A stretch of DNA of 12,953 nt from UBA3210 sp963648895 (GTDB taxonomy: Bacteria > Bacillota_I > Bacilli_A > RFN20 > CAG-449), in assembly GCA_963648895.1 (NCBI GenBank), contig CAVJGK010000036.1, forward strand, positions 1-12,953, written 5' to 3'. This document shows positions 1-6,984 of the stretch, piece by piece. How positions within the stretch are numbered: position 1 is the stretch's first letter; each line of letters begins with the position of its first letter. The position numbers and the translations under genes were made by a program. The notes under the pieces are model-generated. The model saw only the letters and a list, made by a program, of their open reading frames with translations. It did not search any database and was not told the DNA's origin.

Positions 1-1053
1 AGTTAGAGGTGATTTTAATTCATGAGAAGCATTGGCGAAGAAATCTTGTTTCATTTCTTTAATTTTATTTTCTTTGGTGATGTCATATAAAAACATACTA
101 ATTGCTTTTACTCTATCATCTTGGTATGAAACACTAGTTAAAGTTATTTGATAAACTTTATTATCAATAGTTTCAATGATTTGAGAATTTTTATTTTCTT
201 TTAAACAAGATTCTAATTCTTTTTGTAAAGTTAAACTTCTTATGAAATATAAATAATTAGCTTTTTTATCTTCAATTTTAAATATATCTAATGCTTTAGA
301 ATTGCAATTGATGATATCTAATTTATTATCAAAAAGAATAAATCCTTGAGTAAAATTATCGATGATGAATTGATTTTTATATTTTTCTTCTTCGATGGAA
401 GAGATTTTATCATTGAGCAATTTTTTAACTTTTTGTACTTTAGTTGATAAAACTTCAATATCATCTCCTTCATAAACTTCATTATCTCCAATAACGGATG
501 ATAATTCTTTAATTTCATTTTCTAAAGGCTTAGAAGAAAGAGCAATAATTCTATTAAAGATAATGATTGATAAAGCGATAATGATTACACCTGTTATAAT
601 GCCTGAAATGGCTAGTTGAGTTAAAATGGAATTAACGTTTTTACTAGGAAGAGAGATTCTTAGAAAATGACCATCATCTTTTAAAGCAAGATAGACCATA
701 TCTTGTTTAGTAGAATCTGAATAACGATAATAAACAGTTCCTAAATTTTTAATTTCTTCTCTTTCTAGATGGTTATCATAACTTGCATAATCTTGGTTAA
801 AATTATCCGCGATGACTTTACCATCTAAATCAATAACAGTGATTCTAATTTTATTCGCGCTTGGAAAATATGTTAATAAGGTATCTTCATTAGAACCATC
901 ATAGATATTCATCGCGAATTTTAAATAAGTATTGGCGTTTTCTTTGACGTTATTATCATTTACTTGTTTGACGGTAAATAACGAAACTAAAAACAATATC
1001 GTTATAGATATGATTGTGATTAAAACATTTGTTAAAGTTAATTTCTTTTTCAT
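1..1053 (-). CDS. phoR: Phosphate-sensing histidine kinase PhoR (partial, C-terminus beyond window)
   Basis: Sensor kinase that phosphorylates PhoP under phosphate limitation. The gene runs in frame from ATG at 1053 off the left edge, so 351 codons are visible and the catalytic ATPase domain is missing only because the window ends. Visible order: TM helix at about residues 6-26; extracytoplasmic sensor region to about 140; TM helix at about 141-166; charged helical linker; PAS domain at about 225-333, starting near FIIDNFTQGFILFD; then the dimerisation helix with the H-box NASHELKSPLT, whose phospho-acceptor is His344 (bases 22-24). The start overlaps the phoP stop by four bases (ATGA), the usual sign of translational coupling. 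Identity as PhoR rather than another kinase rests on this architecture plus its place at the end of a pst-phoU-phoP operon. Reading by hand shows no frameshift. Confidence 0.9.
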   Translation of the reverse strand, partial: MKKKLTLTNVLITIISITILFLVSLFTVKQVNDNNVKENANTYLKFAMNIYDGSNEDTLLTYFPSANKIRITVIDLDGKVIADNFNQDYASYDNHLEREEIKNLGTVYYRYSDSTKQDMVYLALKDDGHFLRISLPSKNVNSILTQLAISGIITGVIIIALSIIIFNRIIALSSKPLENEIKELSSVIGDNEVYEGDDIEVLSTKVQKVKKLLNDKISSIEEEKYKNQFIIDNFTQGFILFDNKLDIINCNSKALDIFKIEDKKANYLYFIRSLTLQKELESCLKENKNSQIIETIDNKVYQITLTSVSYQDDRVKAISMFLYDITKENKIKEMKQDFFANASHELKSPLT

Positions 1054-1724
1054 TTTCCAATCTTATATCCTATTCCATAAATCGTTTGAATAAGTTTTCC
1101 TTCTTTGTCTCCGAGTTTGCTTCTTAAACTTTTGATATGCATATCAATCGTTCTTGATTCATAACAGTTATCTTCGCCCCATAGCTTTACTAATAATTTA
1201 TCTCTTGAAACTACTTCGGTTTTATTTTCTAAAAGAAGAACTAATATTTCAAATTCTTTATTAGTTAAATTTATTTCATTGTTTGAATATGTGACTAAAT
1301 GTTTGTTTTGATCAACGACTAAATCTTCAAAATAGAGTAAAGATGATTTATTATGTTTTCTTAATCTAGCACTGACCCTTGACATTAATTCAAGTAAGTC
1401 AAAAGGCTTGGTGATATAATCATCCGCGCCTAAATCTAGACCTTCGATTTTATCCATAATCATTGTTTTTGCACTTAAAATAATTATTTCAATATCATCA
1501 TTATTCTTATCTTTACGAATGGATTTTAAAATCTCATAACCGTTGATATCAGGAAGCATTAAGTCAAGTAATATTAAATCTGGTTTTACTTTATTGAATT
1601 CTAAAAAGAATTCTTTAGCGTTAGGAAAACTTTTAACAATATAACCTTGTTTTGACAAAGTTTTATTGATGATTAAAGAAATATCTTCATCATCTTCGAT
1701 TGAATAAATTAAATAATTTTCCAT
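1050..1724 (-). CDS. phoP: Phosphate response regulator PhoP (OmpR family)
   Basis: Two-component response regulator and the likely transcription factor for this operon. The 224-residue protein has a receiver domain (about 1-118) with acidic residues Glu10-Asp12, phospho-acceptor Asp54 in LLDLMLPD, Ser84 and Lys106 in DYITKPF, then a winged-helix DNA-binding domain (about 128-224) ending in the typical IYGIGYKIGK. All key receiver residues are present. The start is fixed by a G-rich Shine-Dalgarno run (GGGGG, bases 1728-1732) four bases upstream. It lies 11 bp after phoU, and its TGA stop overlaps the phoR start. The family has many paralogues, but the position between phoU and a PAS-containing kinase makes PhoP the best assignment. 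Its likely target is the triple TTTACA repeat in front of pstS. Confidence 0.93.
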   Translation of the reverse strand: MENYLIYSIEDDEDISLIINKTLSKQGYIVKSFPNAKEFFLEFNKVKPDLILLDLMLPDINGYEILKSIRKDKNNDDIEIIILSAKTMIMDKIEGLDLGADDYITKPFDLLELMSRVSARLRKHNKSSLLYFEDLVVDQNKHLVTYSNNEINLTNKEFEILVLLLENKTEVVSRDKLLVKLWGEDNCYESRTIDMHIKSLRSKLGDKEGKLIQTIYGIGYKIGK

Positions 1725-1735
1725 AAGCCCCCAAT

Positions 1736-2377
1736 TTAAAAGATTTGTTTATCTTTATGATATCCGTTTAAAATATAGATTACCCATTCAGCAATATTAG
1801 ATGCGTGATCGGCGATTCTCTCTAAATATTTTACTACTAAAGTAGTATATATTGCAAAAGAAGAATCGATTAAATGTGAATTGTCTAAAGAAATAATTTC
1901 TTCAACTAATTCTTCGTATAAAGAATCGACAATATCATCTTTTTTAATTGTTTCACTTGCTAAAGATAAATCTTTTTTGATAAATGATTCAATGGAAGTA
2001 TGAACCATGTCCATACTATTTTCAATTAGCTTATCCAAATTTTTTAATTCATGCTTAGGGCAATCTTTTAATTTGTTAGTGAAAATGACAATATCTTCGG
2101 CATGATCACCAAGTCTTTCAAGATCTTCAACAAGTTTTAAAATACCAATGACAGAACGCATATCTTTGGCATAAGGTCTTTCTTTTAACATGATAGACAT
2201 ACACATTTCTTCGATTAATCTTTCATGTAAATCAACGATATCATCATTGATTAAAGATGCTTTTTCTTCGGAAAAACCTTCATATAATGAAATGGCTAAT
2301 TTTAAATTTGATTCAACTACATCAGCCATTTTAATTAGCATCTTATTTAAATTTTCAATTTCTTCTTCAAGTTTCAT
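1736..2377 (-). CDS. phoU: Phosphate transport/signalling regulator PhoU
   Basis: Cytoplasmic all-helical regulator that in known systems links the PstSCAB transporter to the PhoR kinase and limits phosphate uptake. The 213-residue length matches the family (about 215-240). It has two PhoU three-helix repeats, each with the metal-binding E-x3-D signature: ERLGDHAED (residues 87-95) and ERIADHASN (186-194). The ATG at 2377 was chosen because it gives the standard N-terminus MKLEEEIENL, has AGGAAGG about 10 bases upstream and sits just past the pstB stop. A longer frame opening at 2470 would run back through the end of pstB and adds basic residues not expected in PhoU. phoP follows 11 bp downstream. 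Confidence 0.93.
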   Translation of the reverse strand: MKLEEEIENLNKMLIKMADVVESNLKLAISLYEGFSEEKASLINDDIVDLHERLIEEMCMSIMLKERPYAKDMRSVIGILKLVEDLERLGDHAEDIVIFTNKLKDCPKHELKNLDKLIENSMDMVHTSIESFIKKDLSLASETIKKDDIVDSLYEELVEEIISLDNSHLIDSSFAIYTTLVVKYLERIADHASNIAEWVIYILNGYHKDKQIF

Positions 2378-2378
2378 T

Positions 2379-3134
2379 CTAACCAAACCTTCCTGTGATG
2401 TAATCTTCTGTTTTCTTATTCTTTGGTTCTTTGAATAATGTTTCTGTATCTTCATATTCAACGATTTCACCTAGCATAAAAAAGGCAGTATAATCACTAA
2501 TTCTTGTTGCTTGTTGCATGTTGTGAGTGACAATTACAATGGTGTAATCTTCTTTTAATTGATCGATTAATTCTTCAATCTTTAAAGTTGCGATTGGGTC
2601 TAAAGCAGATGTAGGTTCATCCATTAAGATAACCTTTGGATTCATCGCGATAGTTCTTGCAATACATAATCTTTGTTGTTGACCACCAGATAGTCCTAAA
2701 GCAGAATCTTTTAAACGATCTTTGACCTCTTCATATAATGCCGCTTTTTTTAAAGCGTCAACAACGATATCATTTAAGATGGCTTTTTTCTTGATGCCTT
2801 GGCATCTAGGACCATAAGCAACATTATCAAATATAGACATTGGGAATGGGTTAGGATTTTGGAATACCATTCCAACTTCAGTTCTTAATAAAATTGGATT
2901 GATGGTTTTAACATCTTTATCATCGTAAGTTAATATACCATCGATTTTACAATTAGGAATTAAATCATTCATTTTGTTTAGACATCTAAGCAATGTTGAT
3001 TTACCACAACCAGAAGGACCAATAAAAGCAGTGACTTTATTTTTTAAAATATCGATTGAAACATTTTTTAATGCATGTTTTTCACCATAATGTAAATTCA
3101 ATCCTTCAATGTGAAATATTATATTTTCATTCAT
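2379..3134 (-). CDS. pstB: Phosphate ABC transporter ATP-binding protein PstB
   Basis: ATPase that powers phosphate import through PstC-PstA at the inner face of the membrane. The 251-residue length is standard. Visible motifs in order: Walker A GPSGCGKST (39-47), Q-loop around Gln92 in VFQNPNPFP, ABC signature LSGGQQQRLCIARTIA (from 148), Walker B VILMDEP (168-174) followed by TSALDP, and the switch histidine His204 in VTHNM. The PNPFPMSIFDNVAYGPR stretch and the N53-K-M-N-D segment are characteristic of PstB among ABC ATPases. The start codon directly abuts the pstA stop, and its Shine-Dalgarno GAGGTGA lies inside the last codons of pstA. Confidence 0.97.
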   Translation of the reverse strand: MNENIIFHIEGLNLHYGEKHALKNVSIDILKNKVTAFIGPSGCGKSTLLRCLNKMNDLIPNCKIDGILTYDDKDVKTINPILLRTEVGMVFQNPNPFPMSIFDNVAYGPRCQGIKKKAILNDIVVDALKKAALYEEVKDRLKDSALGLSGGQQQRLCIARTIAMNPKVILMDEPTSALDPIATLKIEELIDQLKEDYTIVIVTHNMQQATRISDYTAFFMLGEIVEYEDTETLFKEPKNKKTEDYITGRFG

Positions 3135-4361
3135 TTAGTTCACCTCGAATTTGTTTAATTTTTTAGAGATTAGTTTGACTAATATATTTAATATCAATAC
3201 AACGATTAAGATGATGATTGATATTGCACATGCTTGGGAATAATTAGGATTTTCTCCTTGCATAACGCTCCAAATATGGACGGCCAAAGAAGCAGAACCT
3301 TGATTGACGATAATGGTATCTTTAATCATTGTTCCCATGACATAGATTAATGCGGCAGATTCACCAATGATACGGCCAATGGCAAGTAAAGTGGAAGTTA
3401 ATATACCACTTAAAGCATTAGGAATAACTACTTTGAAAATTGTTTGAGTTTTACTAGCCCCTAAAGCTAAAGAAGCACTTCTTAAAGAAGTAGGAATATT
3501 ATTAATTGCTTCTTCAGTTGTTCTAATAATTAATGGGAGAAGCATAATCGCTAAAGTAAGACTACCGGCAATAATTGAATATCCAGAAGAATTAAAGACT
3601 CCATTACAAAATGGAATAAAGATTGCCGCGCCAACTAAACCAAAGATGATTGAAGGAATACCACTAGACATATCAATCATTGATCTTAAGATTAATGTGA
3701 ATTTATTATTTGGTGCATATTCACTTAAATATATTGCCCCACCGATACCTAAAGGTAGAGAGATTAATAAAGTTAAACCAATTAAAATTAAAGTAGTGAT
3801 TAATGAACCACGGATACCGCCTCCAGAAGTAGAAACTTGTAAATCAGTTATTTTACTTCCTTTGTCCATATTCAAGGCCATTAATTCTGCGCCTTTTTTA
3901 CTAAAGCCATAATAAGTATTACCTACTTCATCTTCTAAAACAATTTTAGTGATGATGTAATTTTCTTCAATGGATGTTATATCGCCACTTGTTTGATCGA
4001 TGCAATATTTTAAAGGAGAATTAGGCTCAATATAAGAAATTTTAACTACGCTTTCTCCTGCGTTATTATAAGAATCAACTAAAGCAACACCCCATTTAGA
4101 AGAATAGAAGGCTCCATCAATGCTTTTATCTTCAAAAGTAGTTAAATCACCTTGGTATTTAAGATTAATAACTTTGGAGTTATAATCAGAAAATAACATA
4201 TTGAAAGATAAATTAGATGTACCTTTGATAAATACGAATAATAAAATACCAATTAAGATAATAAGTTCAAAACTAGAAAATAACCATGTAACACCTTGTA
4301 AGGCGCCATCTTTAATTTTTCTTTGATTTTGACTTAGGAATGTTTTAATTTTATTTAGCAT
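3135..4361 (-). CDS. pstA: Phosphate ABC transporter permease PstA with an extra extracytoplasmic domain
   Basis: One of two membrane subunits forming the phosphate channel. The C-terminal part (about residue 185 on) is an ordinary PstA: several TM helices, the IGGAIYLSEYAPNN segment, and the ATPase-coupling loop around LRSASLALGASKTQTIF, followed by RIIGESAALIYVMG. At 408 residues the protein is about 110-120 longer than usual PstA (about 280-300). The extra length lies between TM1 (about 33-45) and TM2 (about 187-205), in residues 48-182, on the outer face. Part of the insert (about 90-176) has a PDZ-like pattern: WGVAL, then VVKISYIEPNSPL, then YIITKI, then a helix and GSKITDLQV. The start has a strong Shine-Dalgarno GGAGGT five bases upstream and overlaps the end of pstC by 11 bp. 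Confidence 0.93.
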   Translation of the reverse strand: MLNKIKTFLSQNQRKIKDGALQGVTWLFSSFELIILIGILLFVFIKGTSNLSFNMLFSDYNSKVINLKYQGDLTTFEDKSIDGAFYSSKWGVALVDSYNNAGESVVKISYIEPNSPLKYCIDQTSGDITSIEENYIITKIVLEDEVGNTYYGFSKKGAELMALNMDKGSKITDLQVSTSGGGIRGSLITTLILIGLTLLISLPLGIGGAIYLSEYAPNNKFTLILRSMIDMSSGIPSIIFGLVGAAIFIPFCNGVFNSSGYSIIAGSLTLAIMLLPLIIRTTEEAINNIPTSLRSASLALGASKTQTIFKVVIPNALSGILTSTLLAIGRIIGESAALIYVMGTMIKDTIIVNQGSASLAVHIWSVMQGENPNYSQACAISIIILIVVLILNILVKLISKKLNKFEVN

Positions 4362-5316
4362 AGTTACCTCCTATTTTCTTCTTTAAGAGATTTAATAATA
4401 AGTTAGTAACTAATATGACAACGATTAAGACAATACCAACGGAGAATTTAATATCATAATCAAGACCGGAAGTTTCTGAAAAACCTTGTAACATTGTGGA
4501 AGTTAAAGTCTTAGTGATATCAAATAAGTTGAATGTTGGACCATTTCCAGCATTACCTGCGACCATTGATACGGCGGTTGCTTCACCTAATGCACGACCA
4601 ACACCTAGAATAATTCCAGAAAAGATACCGGATTTTGCGCTTGTTAATACGACATGGAAGTTTGTATAAGTATTTGAAGCACCAAGGGCTAAAGAACCTT
4701 TAATATAATCTTCTTTACAAGCTTTAATCGATGTAGAAGAAATCATTGTAATAGTTGGAATGATCATAATGGCTAAAACAAGCACACTAGAAAGGGTGGA
4801 AACACCTCCAGCAGATTGATAATTAAACCAAGATGAAATAGTTTTTACAATCGTTGTAATAATACCGGCACCAAAGACACCATAAATAACACTTGGGACT
4901 GATGCTAATAATTCAATGACGGCATTCAATACTTTAGAAACCTTTTTAGGGGCGATTCTAACGATAAATAAAGCACTTAATATTGAAATTGGTACCGCGA
5001 TTATTAAAGATAATAAAGTGACATAGATAGTATTTAAAATAATATATCCAACACCATAAACGTTTGGATAATTGAACCATGTATTACCGAATAAGAATTT
5101 CCAAAAATCAACCCTATATTCCACTCCATCGATTGTATATGTGTTAATAAACGGTTTTAAACCTTTAATTAAAATAAAGATTACGACAACAACAATTACT
5201 GATGCACATAATAATCCAATTAGGGTAAAGGCCACTTTGACAAATTTGTCTAAAGTGGTCTTGTTTTGAATCTTCTTTTCGATATTAGTTTTTATTACTT
5301 GATTAGGTCGCTCCAT
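4351..5316 (-). CDS. pstC: Phosphate ABC transporter permease PstC
   Basis: Second membrane subunit of the high-affinity phosphate importer. At 321 residues it has the usual size: a cytoplasmic N-terminal tail (about 1-28), TM1 (about 29-50), a short outer loop containing FWKFLFGNTWFNYPNVYGV, then the binding-protein-dependent permease core. The ATPase-coupling loop is seen in DYIKGSLALGASNTYTNFHVV, followed by GVGRALGEATAVSMVAGN, which is typical of PstC. The ATG at 5316 overlaps the 3' end of pstS by 22 bp, with AGGTG about 10 bases upstream, suggesting coupled translation. No earlier start would fit without running deep into pstS. Confidence 0.95.
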   Translation of the reverse strand: MERPNQVIKTNIEKKIQNKTTLDKFVKVAFTLIGLLCASVIVVVVIFILIKGLKPFINTYTIDGVEYRVDFWKFLFGNTWFNYPNVYGVGYIILNTIYVTLLSLIIAVPISILSALFIVRIAPKKVSKVLNAVIELLASVPSVIYGVFGAGIITTIVKTISSWFNYQSAGGVSTLSSVLVLAIMIIPTITMISSTSIKACKEDYIKGSLALGASNTYTNFHVVLTSAKSGIFSGIILGVGRALGEATAVSMVAGNAGNGPTFNLFDITKTLTSTMLQGFSETSGLDYDIKFSVGIVLIVVILVTNLLLNLLKKKIGGNYAK

Positions 5317-6257
5317 TTTGTGTAAGCACCTGTATAAATTTTATTTAAAGAATCTGCAGTAATACTTGTGAGTGGATTTTTCTTGTTTGTTACTGCAACG
5401 ATTGCATCTGTACAAATTTTGCCATATGTACCTTCTGCAGCTGGTTCTGAATCTGTTAATTTAATTTCTCTTGATAAGAAACCAATATCTAATTTAGCTG
5501 CATCGTCTTTTGCAGAACCTTGAGTGTATTTATAAGCATCACCTGAACCTGTGTGGTTGTGGTTTGCGATGAAGTTACCGCATTTTGCCGCAAATTCAGT
5601 AGTTAATGCGCTACAAATTTTATCGACTGATGTAGATCCACCAAAATAAACTGTTACTTTTGAATTATCTTGTGCACATACTGGATAATTTGCTTTAATT
5701 TCATCCCATGATTTATCAGAAGATGAAGTTGAAACAATACCTGATTCAGAAGCGATTGTTGCTTTACCTTCTTTTGTACCCATGTAAGCAACGAATGCTT
5801 TGATGATTTGTCCTGCAACAGAATTATCATCAGCTCTAGTAACATAGTTGAAGTTTCTTGTTAATTTATATGTGTTATTTAAAACATTTGCTTCTGTTGG
5901 TTCAACACCTTCATAAGTTAAACCATTGAGTGAAGAATCAAGTGATGCAAGTGAGATATAACCAATACCATATTCATCGTTTTGGATTTTAGTTTTCATA
6001 TCACCATTACCAGATGTTTCAATGACGCTACTGACTAATACTGAATTGTCTTTTGCAGCATCTTTTAAATTGATTTTTTCAAAGAAACCTTCTCTTGTTC
6101 CACTTGATGTGTCACGTGTATATACTTTAATTGTTTTGCTTGTGTCATAAGTTGATCCTGTACTTCCACCTTGTGAAGAACTTGTTGTAGTTCCGCAAGA
6201 AACAACACCTGCACCTAAGGCTAAGCTTGTTAATAAAATTGTTCCAATCTTTTTCAT
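5295..6257 (-). CDS. pstS: Phosphate-binding lipoprotein PstS, circularly permuted
   Basis: Extracytoplasmic phosphate receptor for PstCAB. The 320-residue protein opens with a lipoprotein signal (MKKIGTILLTSLALG, lipobox VVSC, Cys21 lipidated) and a Ser/Thr/Gly linker to about 41. The two halves of the mature protein are in the reverse of textbook PstS order. Residues 42-178 match the usual C-terminal half: RDTSSGTREGFF, YGIGYISLASLD, EGVEPTEANVLNNTYKLTR, then FVAYMGTKEGK. Residues 199-320 match the usual N-terminal half: VYFGGSTSVDKI, HTGSGDAY, DIGFLSREIK, DAIVAVTNKKNP, and IYTGAYTKWSDL, where the protein ends. The phosphate-binding GSTS, SR and SGTR loops are all kept. The start at 6257 gives the signal peptide; a frame opening at 6371 would cover the promoter. 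AAGGGGG lies upstream. First gene of the operon, overlapping pstC. Confidence 0.94.
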   Translation of the reverse strand: MKKIGTILLTSLALGAGVVSCGTTTSSSQGGSTGSTYDTSKTIKVYTRDTSSGTREGFFEKINLKDAAKDNSVLVSSVIETSGNGDMKTKIQNDEYGIGYISLASLDSSLNGLTYEGVEPTEANVLNNTYKLTRNFNYVTRADDNSVAGQIIKAFVAYMGTKEGKATIASESGIVSTSSSDKSWDEIKANYPVCAQDNSKVTVYFGGSTSVDKICSALTTEFAAKCGNFIANHNHTGSGDAYKYTQGSAKDDAAKLDIGFLSREIKLTDSEPAAEGTYGKICTDAIVAVTNKKNPLTSITADSLNKIYTGAYTKWSDLIK

Positions 6258-6307
6258 AAATATTTTTCTTTTCCCCCTTGAAACACCTATATTGTAAAAA
6301 AGGAAAA

Positions 6308-6336
6308 AATATAAATCTTTCATGATAGAGTAAAAA
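6308..6336 (-). promoter_or_regulatory. Predicted pst operon promoter
   Basis: A -10 element TATATT (6308-6313) lies 17 bp from a poor -35 region TTTTTA (6331-6336) that overlaps the last TTTACA-type repeat. A weak -35 covered by an activator site is the normal arrangement for PhoP-activated promoters. The transcript would start near 6301, about 44 bases before the pstS ATG. Confidence 0.5.
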
Positions 6337-6356
6337 GATTGTAAAGAAAATGTAAA
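6329..6356 (-). promoter_or_regulatory. Probable PhoP box of the pst operon
   Basis: On the minus strand three direct repeats TTTACA, TTTACA and TTTACT begin every 11 bp (tops at 6356, 6345 and 6334), separated by TTTTC and ATCTT. Bacillus PhoP binds TTAACA-like direct repeats with this helical spacing. The box lies between the acetyltransferase terminator and pstS, and its last repeat falls in the -35 region of the promoter described below. Binding by this genome's PhoP is inferred. Confidence 0.72.
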
Positions 6357-6357
6357 G

Positions 6358-6378
6358 AAAAAAGTGCCCAAAGCACTT
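6358..6378 (-). terminator. Intrinsic terminator of the acetyltransferase gene
   Basis: On the minus strand AAGTGC, a five-base loop TTTGG and GCACTT form a perfect 6-bp hairpin running into a T tract, starting nine bases after the stop codon of the gene at 6387-6878. It separates that gene from the pst operon in the same orientation. Confidence 0.82.
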
Positions 6379-6386
6379 ATAATGAA

Positions 6387-6878
6387 TTATATTTTCTCAT
6401 ATGCTAGTCTAGAAGTTCCATCACTTACATAGATATTGCCACAGTATTTAAAATATTCTTTTAATATTAGATGTTGCATTATTTTATTATCTTCATGAGT
6501 ATCTATTCTTAAATGTGGAATGATCGAATAACAATAATTTACTACAAAAGAGAAAATACCTTTGATCTTCCCGTCACTTGCGATTCTATGAATAGTTCCA
6601 TATTCATTGTTAGATAACCACTTACCATTTTCAATGTTGATATAAGTAGGATCTTCACCAATTATAAAAGCAAATACGCCGTGTATTTGGTTATTTGATG
6701 TTACTACAAATAATATATTCTTATTAATATCTTCTTTTAATAAATCTAAGTTAGGATGATTATCTCCCCATTGAGTTGGATTGTTATTTTGTTTCATAAA
6801 TTCACGGGCATATTTATATATTTCTAAGATGGTATTTAAATCATCTATATTTGCTTTTCTAATTTGTATTTGTTCCAT
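6387..6878 (-). CDS. GNAT-family N-acetyltransferase
   Basis: Probable acetyl-CoA-dependent acetyltransferase of 163 residues, a standard single-domain GNAT length. The N-terminus IRKANIDDLNTILEIYKYAREFM is the usual first strand and helices. IHRIASDGKIKGIFSFVVNYC (from residue 96) is the acetyl-CoA-binding region, with a degenerate version of the R/Q-x-x-G-x-G/A loop. LRIDTHEDNKIMQHLILKEYF (123-143) followed by GNIYVSDGTSRLAYEKI is a C-terminal pattern seen in many uncharacterised Firmicutes GNAT enzymes. The substrate cannot be told from sequence. Its Shine-Dalgarno AAAGGAAA lies about six bases upstream. It is transcribed divergently from the GH28 gene, with its own weak promoter and terminator, so it is not part of the phosphate operon. 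Confidence 0.88.
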   Translation of the reverse strand: MEQIQIRKANIDDLNTILEIYKYAREFMKQNNNPTQWGDNHPNLDLLKEDINKNILFVVTSNNQIHGVFAFIIGEDPTYINIENGKWLSNNEYGTIHRIASDGKIKGIFSFVVNYCYSIIPHLRIDTHEDNKIMQHLILKEYFKYCGNIYVSDGTSRLAYEKI

Positions 6879-6895
6879 AATTAATTTCCTTTTAC

Positions 6896-6924
6896 AATAT
6901 ATTAAAAAGTTTAAAACAATTAAA
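6896..6924 (-). promoter_or_regulatory. Weak predicted promoter of the acetyltransferase gene
   Basis: On the minus strand TATATT (6896-6901) lies 17 bp from TTTAAT (6919-6924). The -10 is good and the -35 poor; in such AT-rich sequence this could be chance. Confidence 0.35.
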
Positions 6925-6929
6925 ATTAT

Positions 6930-6958
6930 TTGTATAGAAAAATTAACGTGTCTATAAT
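6930..6958 (+). promoter_or_regulatory. Predicted promoter of the GH28 gene
   Basis: TTGTAT (6930-6935), a 17-bp spacer and a perfect TATAAT (6953-6958). The downstream gene starts 27 bases later and has AAAGGAG (6968-6974) as ribosome binding site. The acetyltransferase promoter points the other way within the same 106-bp spacer. Confidence 0.7.
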
Positions 6959-6984
6959 GAAATTAACAAAGGAGCTATTTATTT

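Noticed and set aside
2378..2470. Longer start for phoU at 2470
   Set aside because: It lies inside the end of pstB in another frame, encodes basic residues foreign to PhoU, and the ATG at 2377 has its own Shine-Dalgarno and the normal N-terminus.
3646..3912. Plus-strand open frame inside pstA
   Set aside because: It lies opposite conserved permease sequence and shows no ribosome binding site or domain.
6258..6371. Longer start for pstS at 6371
   Set aside because: It would place translation over the upstream terminator, the PhoP box and the promoter, and would bury the lipoprotein signal peptide that starts cleanly at 6257.
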